Of a DNA stretch of 64,000 nucleotides, positions 47,101 through 59,290 are shown piece after piece. Position 1 is the first letter of the stretch. Each line of letters starts with the position of its first letter. The stretch is from Ophiocordyceps camponoti-saundersi (nom. inval.) (taxonomy: Eukaryota; Ascomycota; Sordariomycetes; Hypocreales; Ophiocordycipitaceae). The position numbers and the translations under genes were made by a program. The stretch is taken from the NCBI GenBank assembly GCA_003339415.1, contig PDHQ01000087.1:1-64000 (forward strand), read 5' to 3'. The notes beneath the pieces were generated by a model. It searched no databases, was not told the DNA's origin, and saw nothing but the letters and a program-made list of their open reading frames with translations.

Positions 47101-50100
47101 AAATAATAAAAGCTTTATTATAATATCTCTAAAGAAGCGAATATATTATAAATCCCTTAAAAATATACTTTAGTAATCTTCTTATAATATATTATTTATT
47201 TAAGTCTCCCTAAAAAGCTCTTAACTTAATAATACCCGCGGAGGCTATAAGCTATATAATAAACTTTATAACTTATAATTAGCTTTATAATAATTTTAAG
47301 TAAAGTTTATATTAGCGAACTTTATATAATTAAAGTAATTATAAATAATTATTCCTTATACTTAGTTTTTATAAAAATTATAACTTTATTATAAAATATA
47401 TAAAAAATTAATTATTTTATTTAGCTTATTTTATTTAGTAAGGAGAGCTATAATATTATTATTATATAAAAATTCTAGCTTAATATATATAATTATTTTT
47501 TACTTCCTAAACTTACTTTTTATTACCTTATTTAAAATAAAGGTAAGGCTCTCTTTTATATATATAAATAATATAAAATTAATAATTAAAACCTTATTAT
47601 AAAGCTTAACTTTATTAAAGTTTCTTTTTATAATAAGCTTTAAGTATTTATTATTTACTCCCTATTACTTAAAATATATATTAAACCTTTTTTACGCTTA
47701 TTACCTCCTCCTCCCTTTTTATATTTTACCTCCGCCTTTACTCTACTAATTATCCTTTATAAATTTAACGCTTATTACTCCTTTTAAGATTTTTATAAAT
47801 ATACCTCCCCTTACTCTATAAAGCTCCTCTCCGCTTTTTACTAACTTTACTTTAAACTTTTTACCTTTTTTTATAAGATTACTTAAAAAGTATATAAATA
47901 TAAAGCTAATATTATTAACTTAATCTAAAATATATTTAATTATTTCTTTATATATTTTAGCTTAAATTTTAATTTTCTTAGCTTTAATTATATCCCTTAG
48001 TTTATATTATTTATTATCTTCCCCCCCCTAAACTCCGCCTTAATATTATACTAGAAATATTTTAACTTTAATATTTTATAAATAAAAATAAAAAACTGCT
48101 TTTTATTTTCCGCTATTTAAGCGGAGTTTATAGTAAATATTAAAAAATTAATAATATAGCTAGATAAGTAATTAAATATTATAGCTAGCTTAATAGTTTT
48201 AAAATTATTTTAATAATATAATCTTTATTTATACTTATAATAAATTTTAAAAATTACTTTTATAATCTTAAATATAAAATATATTAAGCGGTATTAATAA
48301 GTATAGCTAAATTCTAATTATTAATAAGTATATTAAAATACTATTATATAATAAAAATTATTTATTAGGAAAGCGAAAAAAGATAATTAAAAGTAATTTC
48401 TTACTTTTATAAGTAGTAATTTTAATATTATATAGTTTATAGCTTAGTAAGTAAAACTCCGTAGCTAAGCTTTTTTAAAGCTTATATATATTCCTCTTTT
48501 TTAATAAGATATAAACTCCGCTCTTTAATTATTTTTCTTTAAAAAGTTAAAGCTTTTAGCTTATAAGTTTTTTCCCTATCTTTTAATAAATACCTTATAC
48601 TTTCCTATTTCTAACCCTTTCCCCTTAATAAATATTTCTTTTTAAGTTACTAAAAATAAAATGCGCTTTACTATTTTTAATATTATATAATAAAAATCCG
48701 CTAAGCTTAATAATATTCTTATTAGCTTCCTAAAAAGTTATAAATAATTACTTATAATAATCTTAACTAAGCTTTTTTAAAAATATATTATTTATAAATA
48801 TTTCCTTACTTAATATTAAACTTTTAATATTATAATTCTCTAAAAAGTAAGAAAAAGCTTAAAAGTTTATTAAACTCTAAGTAGCTATTATCTTATCTCC
48901 CTCCTTAATATTATAAGTAAGATTTTTAAAACTATAATAATAAAGAAAATATTTTATATAGCGAAGTTTATAAGAATCTTATTATAAAGTTAAATAAGTA
49001 ACTAGCTTAACTAATTTACTAATAGCGTTTTACTCTTTTTAATAAAATTAATTTATATTACTTAAAGCTTTTAAAGCTTTCCTTTTTTTTTAATATTAAA
49101 TATAATAAGCGCTTTTAACTATATTTTATACTCTAAGCTAATAAAAATCCTTAATTCTCTTAGCTTCCTTAAATAAATTATAGCTTTCCTTTACTCTTAC
49201 TTTTTTAACTATATTTTCCGCTTAAAAGTTAACGGTAAATTATTAAACTTTTTCCTTATTTTTATTAGAGTCTTTTAAGGCTCTTTACTCTCTTTAATAT
49301 TATTTATCTTATATATCTTATCTTTTTATAAGCGCTTAGAATAAGTAATTAATATACTTCTTATTAGATTTATAGATAATATTAATATTTTTAATATTAA
49401 GTATACCTCCGCTTAAGTTTACTATTAGCTTAAATAATCTTAAAGTATTTATTATAATTAAGTAGCGGAGTATAAAATAACTTTCTAGCTATTTAAAAGT
49501 AAGCTTTTTTACTTTATAAAATCCCGCTTTATTAATATAACTCCGCTAATCCTTAATAAAAATACTATTTAATTTATATAAGAGGTATATATACTTAAGG
49601 TTTAGATTTATTATAAACTCTAATAAAAGCCTTACTTTCGCTACTTTATAAAGAAGCTTACTTATTAATAGCTAGCTTTAACTAAGCTTACCTTAACTAT
49701 TTAAAGCTCTTAACTCCTTTAAGTAAGGGAAATTTATACTAAAATTATTAAGTTTATAATTACTTTTAACGCTATAGTTTACTCCGCTCTAACCTCGCTA
49801 AGTAAGGAACTTAAAAGCCTTATTTTTTAATAGCTAGCTATAACTTAGTTTAAATACCTTTATATTATTTTTAGGGCGTACTAAGTAACTTTTTTCTATT
49901 ATAATTTATAGCTTATATCTGCTCCGCTTTTAAAAGAATTACTATATACCTTTGCTAATAATATAAAAGTTAGCCCCGCCCCGCTTATATCCTTTTTAAA
50001 TCCCTTTAATCCTTTTTTATTACTTAAGTATAAACTTTAAATATCTCTTCTTAGTCCCTTAAAGTTTTAAAAGCTTATTTTTACGAAGAATAGTAGCTTT

Positions 50101-50182
50101 ACTAAAACTTTAAAAACAGAAAAGCTTTAAAAATATAGCTAGTCTTTTAAATACCTTACTAATAAACCGCCTTAACTAAAAC
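47101..50182. other. Probable remainder of second LINE, no domain confirmed
   Basis: 3 kb of plus-strand pyrimidine-rich RIP-type DNA downstream of the ORF1 remnant, where endonuclease and reverse transcriptase would be expected. Stretches with only TAA/TAG stops exist (for example about 47300-47640), but I could not identify an endonuclease His/Asp motif or a YxDD box. It may equally be another repeat. Confidence 0.35.
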
Positions 50183-50198
50183 TTAATAACGCTTTATA

Positions 50199-52093
50199 TA
50201 ATTAAATATAATATATATATAATTTTTATATATTCCACGGACTCCGCGCTTATAGTAACGCGGATATAAACTTCTTATTCTTATATTATAAGCAGACTCC
50301 GCTCTTTTTATTACCTTATAGTAATAGCTAGCCGCGCCTAGAGTAACTTTAATAGGGAGGGCGACGCTATATAAGCCGATTATAACCGTGAAAATTTTTT
50401 ACTTAAAATATAGCTTTACTCTAAATTATAGTAATCTTAAACCTAAGGGTTTATTATACTTATTACCTTATTAAAAGCTAAGGTAAATATTAATAAGATT
50501 ATTTTAAAAAATACTTTTATTTTTATATAAGTAATTATCGAATAAATAGTAAAGTTTTAAAAGGTTTAGGGAGGTGCTCTCCTTACTCTAACTTTTTTAA
50601 TTAGTAATATCTCCTTAGCTATTATAGCTATAATTTCCTCTTTTTTCTATAGCTTTAAGGGAAGCGGAATTTTTTTAATATAAGCTATAATTATAGCTAA
50701 AGCGCTAAAGAAAACTATTAAAAAGTAAATTCTTAGGTAATATAAGCGATAGCTTATAGTTTATTTTAACTTTATAATTACTCCGCTCTAAATTTAAAGC
50801 TTTAAGGCGATTATAATAAATATAAACTATAAACTCTATAAGTAAGGCTAAGCTTTTATAATAAGGAAATTACCTAGCGGCGATATTATAATAATATTCT
50901 AAAATATTATTTATAAGCTTTAGTTTAATTTAAGATAGCTTTATATTATTTTTAGAGAAAAGGTATATTTAATTAGTAAAGGTTATATTTTTATTATAAA
51001 AAAGGTACTAGCGCGGGCTTTATAATAAGGTAATAAGAAAGCTTTTTATAAGGAAATAAGGTTATCGAATAAAATCTTAATAATATAATTATATATAAAA
51101 AAATACTATTTTAAGACTTAATAAAGCTTTTTAATAATTATTATTAATAATATAATAAATATAAACTAAATTTATAATAAAAGTATAATAATATAAGCGG
51201 AGATTTTTAATATTAAATTATACGCGCTAAAGGTCTAACTTTAGTAATATTTTAAATATTACTAATTTAAATATATTATTAAATATTATATAATAAAGTT
51301 ATAATATAATAAATATTTTACTACTTTATATATAAAAGGTAAATCCGCTTACCTTATAGCTTAGAAGAAAAGATTATATTATTACTTTTTTTATTAGGGG
51401 TTTTACTTTAAGTAAAATCGATTTTATTTTAAAATAAAAGTAATATAAGATTAGGCGAAAAATATATATTACTTAACCTTAAAAGTTTACGAACTAGAAC
51501 TCTATATATATTACCCCTCCTCCTCCTTCTTTAGCGCTAACTAGAAACTAATAATAGCTAGGGCAGAAATACTAAAAAGCGAATATAATAATACCTCCTC
51601 TTTTAACTTTAACTCTATACTTATTTATAGCTTTACTATAATAATTTAACTATTTTTCGAGATTAGCTATTATAAGGTTTATTATAAAATAATAAAACTT
51701 TTATATATTCCTAAGCTATATTAATAAAGCTTTAATAAATTAGATTATTAAAGCTATTTTAATTAAATATAAGGATTTAATTTATAGTAATAATAATAGC
51801 TAAGAGGATAAGTAAGCTATATAAACTTTATACTAGACTTAGTTTATATATACTCTTATTACCGTAAAGTCCGCTTTAGGGGAAATATAAGCTTTAAAAT
51901 TATTAGTTAATACTTAATTTATTAAATATATAAAATACTAAGTATAGGCGGGGTGCGACCTTAAGTTAAGGTAACGCTTAAAGGGAGGGTTTTACTTTAA
52001 GTTCTCTAGTTTTTCCCCCTCTTAGAATATATATAAGATAGTTCTAAGCTATATAAGGTATATTAGCGTATAATTTATTATTATTATTATTAT
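50199..52093 (+). mobile_element. ORF1-only LINE derivative, full-length copy 4
   Basis: Perfect 16 bp TSD TTAATAACGCTTTATA at 50183-50198 and 52094-52109. It reads on the plus strand, with the (ATT)n tail at the right edge. It is the longest copy (1,895 bp) because about 25 AT-only bases lie between the left TSD and the usual 5' end. That suggests either a longer native 5' end or extra untemplated bases. The interior is strongly RIP-mutated. Confidence 0.88.
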
Positions 52094-52109
52094 TTAATAA
52101 CGCTTTATA

Positions 52110-52830
52110 AATTTATTAAAGCTTTTTAAAATTTTTAAGTAGTATTTTAACTTAGCTTTATAATAGTAAAATTAGCTTTAATAAGTTTTTTTATATTTAT
52201 AATATTTTTATAATTATAACCTTTTATTACTTTTATAATAATAAGAAAAATAAGATAATAGCTTACTTTACTTTATATTATAAACTAACCGCTTATAAAA
52301 GGACGCTTTTACTTATATTTTTTATAACTTTAATTTAAGATTATAAAAACTTTAATAAGGCTCTTAGCTATAAAATTATTATAAGCCCTCTTACTTTATA
52401 ATTTATCCGCTTATAATACTTTTATTAATTTAACTTTTTTTATTATTTTATAATATTTAAATATATTAAAATACTTAAATATAAGGTTTAAGCGTAAAGG
52501 ATAATTTTTAGTATTTTCGCTATATAATTATTATTATTTATTTACTTTATACCTTACTTTTAGCTTCGCTCCCTAATTTACTTAGCCTCGCTTAGCTTAT
52601 TTATCTTTTTTTTACCCCCGCCCTCCGCCTTATCCTCCGCGCTTAATTATACCTCCGATTTTTATAAATTTATCTTCTAAGCTATTATTAGCGCTTTTTA
52701 CTATATATTTTAACGCTATTAATATAAACTTTATAGGAGGGGATTCGGGTACTTAGATAAGGTCTAGCTTTAGCTTTAGTTTCTTTATAGCCTCTATTAC
52801 CTTTGCTTTTATTAACTCCTCCTCCGCCCT
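52110..52830. other. AT-rich DNA running into the left inverted-repeat arm
   Basis: The right part (about 52500-52830) reads on the minus strand as a Lys/Ala/Pro-rich low-complexity frame that continues the frame seen in the arm. It is therefore probably also part of the arm, but its partner would lie beyond the right edge of the window. Confidence 0.4.
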
Positions 52831-54806
52831 TACCCTCGCCTTTTTTATTATATTTTTAGCTATTTTTACGCCTTTAGCTTTTTTTATTTTATTAGCTATT
52901 TCTACTTTACTTATTTTTTTTTTATTTTACTTACCTTTTTATCTTTTTAAATTATTATCTATTTTAACTTATTTTTTAATATTAATATAATAAAAATAAG
53001 TAATAAGGCTATTATTTTTTTATTTACTTTTAGTTTTATTTTTAATAATAGCTTTATTAAATTTAAGTTAAGTATATAATTAAGCTTAAATATATTATTT
53101 AATATATATCTTAATTAGTTTATATCTTATTTATAATTTATTAATTAATATTATATTTTATTTTATAAATTTTATATAATATTTAAGCTTAAATATTATT
53201 AATATTATTAAAATAAAAGCGGATTTTTATTATAAACCTTAATAATATAATTTTATATAAATAAGTAGTTACTTACTTAGTAATTATTATAGCCCTTATT
53301 ACCGCTATTATTATCGCTATTATTATTATTATTTTAAACTTTATAATTATTATAAGCTCCCTTACTTTTTTTTATTTATAACTTCGCTATTACTTTTATT
53401 ACCGCTCCTAGCCTTAAGTTTACTATTATTATTACTTTTACTTTTAATTTAGCGGGAGTATTTATCTCTATTATTATTATAATCGCTATTATTATTATTA
53501 TTATTATTACTACTATCTTTTTTACCGCTCCGCCCTTTACTTTACTTACTTTAATAATTATCTTATTACTTATAATAAATATCTTAAAATATAGTAAAAT
53601 TAATATATATAATTTATAAAAAGAAAAATTAATAATTATAATAATAAGAGAGGTAAATTAAATAGCTATTAAAATAGTTATTTTTATTAAATCGCTAGCT
53701 TTAATTAGCGTTATTATTATAATAAATCGAAGCTTTAATATTTTATTCCGCTTTTAAGTATAGCGTAAATTAGCTTAAAATTATTTTTATTATTTACTAT
53801 TAGCTAGCTTTAAACTTTACTTTACTTTATTTTATTTTATATTTATTTATAAGCTACTTAGTTATCCTCCTTTATTAATATATTTAATTATTTTTATAGC
53901 TATTATATATAATTTATTTAAATAAACTTATAATTTAGTTAATATTTAAGCTTTAATTTTATTTTTAACTTTATTTTTAGCTTTATTTATTTTATAATAT
54001 TTTTATTAAGCTTTTATATAATTATAATAATTAGCTAACTAAAAGCTTATATATTTTATTAGCTTTATATATAATTATATAATATAATATTATTTATTTT
54101 ATTATTTTTAATATAAAACCCCGCGTTTAGCTAATTAAGCTATATATATAATATAAAAAAAATTATATAATTTTTTATAAATAATCTTAAATATTATAAT
54201 ATTATTATTTTATTAGCGTATAGCTATATAAATAATATTATTATCTTTTTATTATAAAAATTAAAAAAAGGGGAAAAGTTAAGGGAGGGGGTTAAAAACG
54301 TATTTTCTTTTAAAAATAATAAAAAGAAGAAAAAGAAGAAAGAAAAAAGGAGGCAGAAAAGAAAAAGATATACCCCCCCCTCTAATTACTAATAGATAAT
54401 AAAGCGGCCGCCCCGCTACTTTACCTTACCCCCCCTTAGATTTTCCTTCCTCCGCCCCGCGCTATACCGCCTCGCCTCGCACCGCCCTATATCGCCCTAT
54501 ACCGCCCCGCACCGCCCCGCGCTATGCTATACCGCCCCGCCCCGCTCTTTCCGCCCCGTGCCTTACGGACTTTCCCGTACTCCCCTCCTTACCTTACTTT
54601 TTTTATATTATTTAAGATTACCCTTAAGTAGTAGGCTTATTATATTATATTATTATTAGCTACCGCTATACTTTTATATAAGTATATAGTAAGCTTTCCT
54701 TTTATAGTTAGGGGGTTTTATTTTATTTTAAGGGATTTTTCCTATTTAATATATTATAAAAGCTTTAGATATTATAAAGGCCCTTAGCGTATAAATAAAT
54801 ATATAA
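52831..54806 (-). repeat. Left arm of a large inverted repeat
   Basis: Matches the reverse complement of 62018-64000 over its whole length without large gaps: position 52831 corresponds to the last base of the window, and the inner ends agree at the word AAAGGCCCTTAG. It contains (TTA)n runs (about 53300-53515), a poly-pyrimidine tract and a GC-rich block (54389-54595). On the minus strand a low-complexity frame rich in Lys, Ala and Thr (RIP-altered) runs through the outer part. No transposase motif was recognised. Confidence 0.75.
54389..54595. repeat. GC-rich CCGCC-type short repeats in left arm
   Basis: Iterated words such as TATACCGCCC and CACCGCCCCGC form an island of high G+C inside AT-rich DNA. 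The counterpart in the right arm is 62250-62410 (GGCGGTATAGGGCGGTATA). Strand asymmetry is strong, with C on one strand and G on the other. With almost no CA or TG available, there is little for RIP to act on. Confidence 0.7.
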
Positions 54807-55513
54807 AATATAATAGTTTAACTTATTAGCTAGTAAATAATATTAAGTAAAAGGTTTTCTTTTAAGCTTTTTAGCTTTTCCTTTTTATTAAAAATATATA
54901 TTTAAATAGTTATAAAGTTATTATTATAAAATAATATATATATATATTAACTTACTATTTATTTATAAAAAATAAAAAAAGCTTCTAAAGCTAAGTAAAC
55001 TTTTAAATAAAAAATATAATTTAAAAAAATATTATTTTAATTTAATAAAAACGTTTATAAATAGTAGAATTAAATAAAGTTAATTAAGCTTATAGTTATT
55101 ATAAAAATATAACTAAAAGTATATAATATTAATATATTTATTTATTTTTTATTAAAATATAATAAAATATAAATTTTTCTATAAATAATAAAGAAAACTA
55201 ATAATCTTTTTTTATTACTTAAAGTTATATTTATAAGTTTTTAAATAATAATTTTTTTTAAGTTTTTAAGTTTTATTTTTTTTACTATTACTAATATTAA
55301 AAATATAAAAAAAGCACTTTCTTACTTATATATATATAATATATTCTTATATAAGCTTATAATTAACTTTACTTATTATTATTAAAAAGTTTTACCTTAC
55401 TTTTAAGAAGTTTTCTTATTATAAGTAGCGTAAGTTTTAAATACCTCTTATAAGCCTATAAGTTATAGTAGATTAAGACTAATTATCTTTAAAACTATAA
55501 TAACGCTATTATA
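54807..55513. other. AT-rich DNA between inverted-repeat arm and gene
   Basis: 700 bases of nearly pure A/T with no feature recognised, ending exactly at the stop codon of the YIP4-like gene. The gene's 3' untranslated region and polyadenylation site must lie here. Confidence 0.5.
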
Positions 55514-56548
55514 TTAACTAATAAAGCATAGACAACCGAGTCCTAAATAAAATACGAAAAGCGGATAAACAGCTAGTGTAACCCGATTCTTCACTACGCC
55601 GCTGCCACCCAAGATGCTGACGCCGGCGGCAAGAGACCAAAACATGAGAATCGTGTAGACTGGAATCCGCGCAATCCAATGGAGTTTCAGCGCCGACATT
55701 AAGGCGGCTAAGACGAGAGGGAATAGAGTATATCCGATAATGCACACACTCTGAGCGAATGATCTAGAATTCTCGTCAACTTCACTGTCACGTGACAATA
55801 GTGAACAGGTGGAACGAAATTCAGGTTTCCTCACATATTTCCGCCCAAAAGCTTAATCTGAAAAGTGACCACAGCTTCTCCAAGCCAAATGATGGCAAAA
55901 ACGCCGCTGAAAACTGCATCTTTTTGATCCGAACGAGCGGTGAAACTGAGGAGGAGGCTGAGAAGCAAGCAAAATATGAGAGGACCCCACATGTCCCAGT
56001 CTCGAAGTCCAGAGCTCATGTTACTTTGCAACAGCGCTTCAGAATCCATGACACGGCTGGCGAGACCCGTCAACTCTTCGCTCGTGCCCAGTATACCAGC
56101 GCCGCGAATGTTGGAGTAGGCACCGCGGAGGCCTCTCCCAGAATCGAACATTGTTCCACCCAACAGATACTTCGGATACAAAACCTCTTGAAGCTTTTGC
56201 CATACTGCGCGCAAGTCGCGGCGGAGGGTTTCCCAAACCGTCTCGTCGATTGTGTTCTGGGGTGCACTCCTGTCCTCGCCCGGTATGGAAGACGTTAATA
56301 AGGTACCGTTGAGTGGCCGTGACGGTCGTCCTGAGCCTATATTGCCCGCGAGCGATTGGCCCGACGCTGCTGTTGCAGAGAGCGGGTCATCGAAGTCGTT
56401 CAGATCGGCTAGTTTTGAACGGTTAGAAGCTTTATCCGGATCACACGACGGACCGAACGATGCAAACCATACCGTTATCAGGATCAATCAGCTCATCGTC
56501 TTCCAACGACGGATTGCTGTGCTGAACTCTGCCACTAGACGAAGCCAT
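55514..56548 (-). CDS. YIP4: Yip1-domain Golgi membrane protein, YIP4/YIPF6 type
   Basis: The only intact gene in the window. It has three exons: 56548-56473, 56408-55835 and 55763-55514, 900 nt coding, 299 residues plus stop. Yip1-domain proteins sit in Golgi/ER membranes, bind Ypt/Rab GTPases and act in vesicle traffic; YIP4 is the yeast member. The N-terminus (1-155) is cytosolic, acidic at first (LEDDELIDPD), with the family-typical TSSIPGEDRSAP near 64-75 and IDETVW at 79-84. Five membrane spans follow at about 167-182, 190-206, 222-242, 248-268 and 278-298. The two Yip1 signature motifs are DWDMWGP (162-168) and GYTLFP (227-232). Splicing joins N216-I217-S218 in frame, as expected for the family. 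The start ATG at 56548 is the first in frame. Base composition is normal, with CA/TG present, and there is no sign of RIP inside. Confidence 0.93.
55764..55834 (-). other. Intron 2 of the YIP4-like gene
   Basis: 71 bp, donor GTGAGG, acceptor TCTAG, possible branch TTGAC. Phase 2 (AT|A, Ile217). It separates the second and third membrane spans. Without splicing, exon 2 ends in a TGA immediately after the donor. Confidence 0.88.
56409..56472 (-). other. Intron 1 of the YIP4-like gene
   Basis: 64 bp, donor GTATGG, branch point CTAAC 18 bases before the acceptor, acceptor CTAG. Phase 1 (G|CC, Ala26). Unspliced, the first exon would read into a TGA stop shortly after the donor. Confidence 0.88.
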
Positions 56549-56760
56549 AGCCGACGAGTGGGCAAGCAAGCGGTTATAAAAGAGGTTTGTTTAAGGCCAG
56601 ATAGGAGCTGCGTTTTGAAGTTAGGGATTAAAAAAGTCATAGCCTCTAGGGAAAGTATAGTAAGGGTTAGCAGTTTAATATTACACTAATAGAAGGTCTA
56701 TTAAGTAACTATTACTAACGCTAGGTGCTACGCATATAAAGCTTAGTAAGTTCCTTATTT
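56549..56760 (-). promoter_or_regulatory. 5' flank of the YIP4-like gene, partly RIP-eroded
   Basis: The first ~30 bases upstream of the ATG are GC-rich and unmutated. A TATA-like TTTTATAA lies at about 56574-56582 on the coding strand. From about 56600 outward, CA/TG words become sparse, and beyond 56760 the sequence is as AT-rich as the repeats. The whole promoter therefore has to fit in roughly 200 bases unless the AT-rich DNA serves. The TATA assignment is tentative. Confidence 0.4.
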
Positions 56761-56882
56761 AAATTTAAATAAAAAATATTAGAGAAAACTTAAAAATAAT
56801 ATATATATATATATATTATAGTTATATATAAATAACTAAGTTTATTATATATTAAAAACTTATTAATATAATTTTAATTAAA

Positions 56883-57092
56883 TATAATAGTATTACTAAA
56901 GCGACTATAGAAATAAGCTAAAATAGAGTTATAATTAAAGCTATCGAAAAGAGGAAAAAGAGGGGAGAGAAGCCCCCCTCCTAAGCTAGCTATATACCCC
57001 GCGCGATAACTAAGCGCTATTAGGAAGACCTAAATATATCCGCTATAATCCCCCTTATTTAGCTATAATTAATTATAAACTAATCCCTTATA
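56883..57092 (-). repeat. 3' LTR of compact element E
   Basis: 210 bp, reverse complement of the copy D LTRs. The purine-rich tract AAAGAGGGGGC (minus strand) adjoins it at about 57093-57105, confirming that this is the 3' LTR. Confidence 0.85.
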
Positions 57093-58328
57093 TAGCCCCC
57101 TCTTTAAGCTAGCTAAGAAAATAAGAGCATAGGATAGAAAAATTATATATTATTACGCTAGTAAGATATTCTATATAGTCCTTAGCTAATAGCTTAATAG
57201 CCTCCGTAAAGATAAGGATAAAAGGGTAGAAAAGCTTTCTTATAGCTTAAGGAATTAAACTCTAATTTTTATAAGAAAGATTCTAATAAGCTTAGAATTA
57301 TAATATCGCTTAAGGTAAGAATTAATAAACTTATATATTAGTAATAAAAACTTACTTATATAGCTAATATATAAAACTAAGTAATATTATATTAGTTATA
57401 GGAAGCTTTAGAAAATACCTTAATTATAGTAAATAGTAAAGCTAGCTATATACTTATTACTATATATTGCTAGCGCTAGTAATATTTAGCATATACTTAT
57501 CCCTCCTTACTTATTATTCCCTTAATTAAAATACTTTAAATTTACTTCTAATTACCTTACTTTACTTATAAAAAGCCCTAACTTTAATATCTTTATTTAC
57601 TTATAAAGCTTTAAATAGTTACGCTTAAAATAACCGATTTAGTTATACTAATAATAATACTAGCGCTTAGTAATATTAAAATAAGATTATATAAACGCGA
57701 TATCTATTAAGTTAGTAAAAAAAGGGGGTAGTAAATTAACTAATATATTAGGAATATTCCTAAAATTAAATACTTTATTAAAGCTTCGGAGAAAGCTAAT
57801 AAAAGCCGCGTATATTATAAGCTAGTTTTTATAATCTAAGCGCTTTTATAGCTCCTTACGTAGCCTAAATAAGAGTAGAATAATCCTAGCGTAATTAGAT
57901 TAATTTAATAGTTTAGTTTTAAAAAAGGTATATTCTTACTTTATAACGTATTTTCTAAGGGGCTTTAATAGCTTTTAATATATCTTAATTAAGAAAAAAC
58001 TTATTTAGCGCTTTTTATAACTTTTTCTAAAAAGCTTAGAGATATATATTAAAAAGGCTTTAAGCTAATAAGAAAAATTTATAGCTATAATAATATATAG
58101 AAAAAATATTTACTAAAAAGTGCTAAGATAAGAAAAAATATAATAAAATTAAAACTTAGATTTCTTAATTATAGCTTTATTAATCGTAAATTTAGTATAT
58201 ATAGTAGCTAGCTAAAAATTTAGGTTAGAATAAGCTAAGAGTAGCTTTAATATAAGTAGAATTTAATAGTATTCTATATTAAAATCTTACTTTTACGTTT
58301 AGTTAGCGGTAAGAAGAGCTTTAATAAA

Positions 58329-58538
58329 TATAATAATATTACTAAAGCGATTATAGAAATAAGCTAAAGTAAAGTTATAATTAAAGTTATTAAAGAGAGG
58401 AAAAAGAGGGGAGAGAAGCCCCTTTTCTAAGCTAGCTATATACCCCGCGCGATAACTAAGCGCTATTAGGAAAACCTAAATATATCCGCTATAATCCCCC
58501 CTATCTAGCTATAATTAGTTATAAACTAATTTCTTATA
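58329..58538 (-). repeat. 5' LTR of compact element E
   Basis: 210 bp direct copy of 56883-57092. The right end keeps a degraded TTCTTATA in place of CCCTTATA. Confidence 0.85.
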
Positions 58539-58543
58539 TTAAA

Positions 58544-59250
58544 ATATTTATAAAGCTATTTTAAATTAAATTAAAGCTTTAAATAATACTTTAATTTATT
58601 ATTATAATATTATTATTAAGTAATTTTCTTATTATAAGAGTATTTATACTTTTTAAAATTATTTTAAAACTTTAAGCTTAAAGTAAAGTAATTATAAAAT
58701 TAAAGTAAGTTATAAGCTAATATTTATATTAATTAAGTATTTACTTTTAATTAATTTTCTTTAATATTTTAGCTATTATTATAGCTTATATTAAAAAAGT
58801 TCTGCTTTTTTTAAAACTTTAGAAAAAAAAAACTATAGTTATAATAGCTAAGGAGATATTACTAATAAAAAAAGTTAAAGTTAGGGAGGCGCCTCTCTAA
58901 ACCTTTTAAACTTTATTATTTATTTAATAATTACTTATATTAAAATAAAAGTACTTTTTAGAATAATTTTAATAATATTTATTTTAGCTTTAAATAAAAT
59001 AATTAGTATAGTAAGTTTTTAAGTTTAAGTTTATTATAATTTTAAGTATAGCTATATTTTAAATAAAAAATTCTTATATATATAATTAACTTATATATTA
59101 CTACCTTAACTTTTAAAGCTATTTTAAGTATAGCTTATTATTAATCTATAATAGTAAAAATAATAAAGTTTACTTATAATAAAAATAAAAGATTTATATT
59201 TATATTAATATAAGTATAAAGTTTATAAATTATTTAAAAGTTTTAAATAC
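58544..59250 (-). mobile_element. Old fragment of the ORF1-only LINE (5' half)
   Basis: About 700 bp homologous to the right half of copy 5 (the 5' untranslated part and first half of ORF1, read on the minus strand). It is much more decayed than the five full copies. It begins directly after the right TSD of element E and has no tail, so the 3' half was lost before or at the time E inserted. It looks like an older generation of the family. Confidence 0.7.
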
Positions 59251-59290
59251 TTATTTACTTTAACTTATATTATAAGTTAATATATTATTT

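Larger units (their letters stand above)
56883..58538 (-). mobile_element. Compact LTR element, copy E (1.66 kb)
   Basis: Second copy of the compact family, in reverse orientation. LTRs are 56883-57092 and 58329-58538, each 210 bp. A perfect 5 bp TSD TTAAA lies at 56878-56882 and 58539-58543. The interior matches copy D in reverse complement but is about 120 bp shorter. It sits about 335 bases upstream of the start codon of the YIP4-like gene, so its left LTR is the nearest element to that promoter. Confidence 0.88.

Noticed and set aside
56039..56267. Two minus-strand 65-codon frames
   Set aside because: They overlap exon 2 in the other two frames and are shadows of the real reading frame.
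55792..56298. Plus-strand 168-codon open frame
   Set aside because: It lies antisense to exon 2 and intron 2 of the YIP4-like gene, has no recognisable domain, and is open only because of the gene's codon composition.
55831..56487. Minus-strand ORF starting MILITVWF as a complete gene
   Set aside because: Its first 26 codons are intron 1 sequence and its last codon and stop are made by intron 2. The spliced model restores a full Yip1 protein.
56252..56689. Plus-strand 145-codon open frame
   Set aside because: Antisense to exon 1, intron 1 and the 5' flank of the YIP4-like gene. No family resemblance.
58544..59250. LINE fragment as the other half of a copy split by element E
   Set aside because: The sequence left of E (about 56760-56882) does not continue the LINE, so it is a truncated relic, not an interrupted copy.
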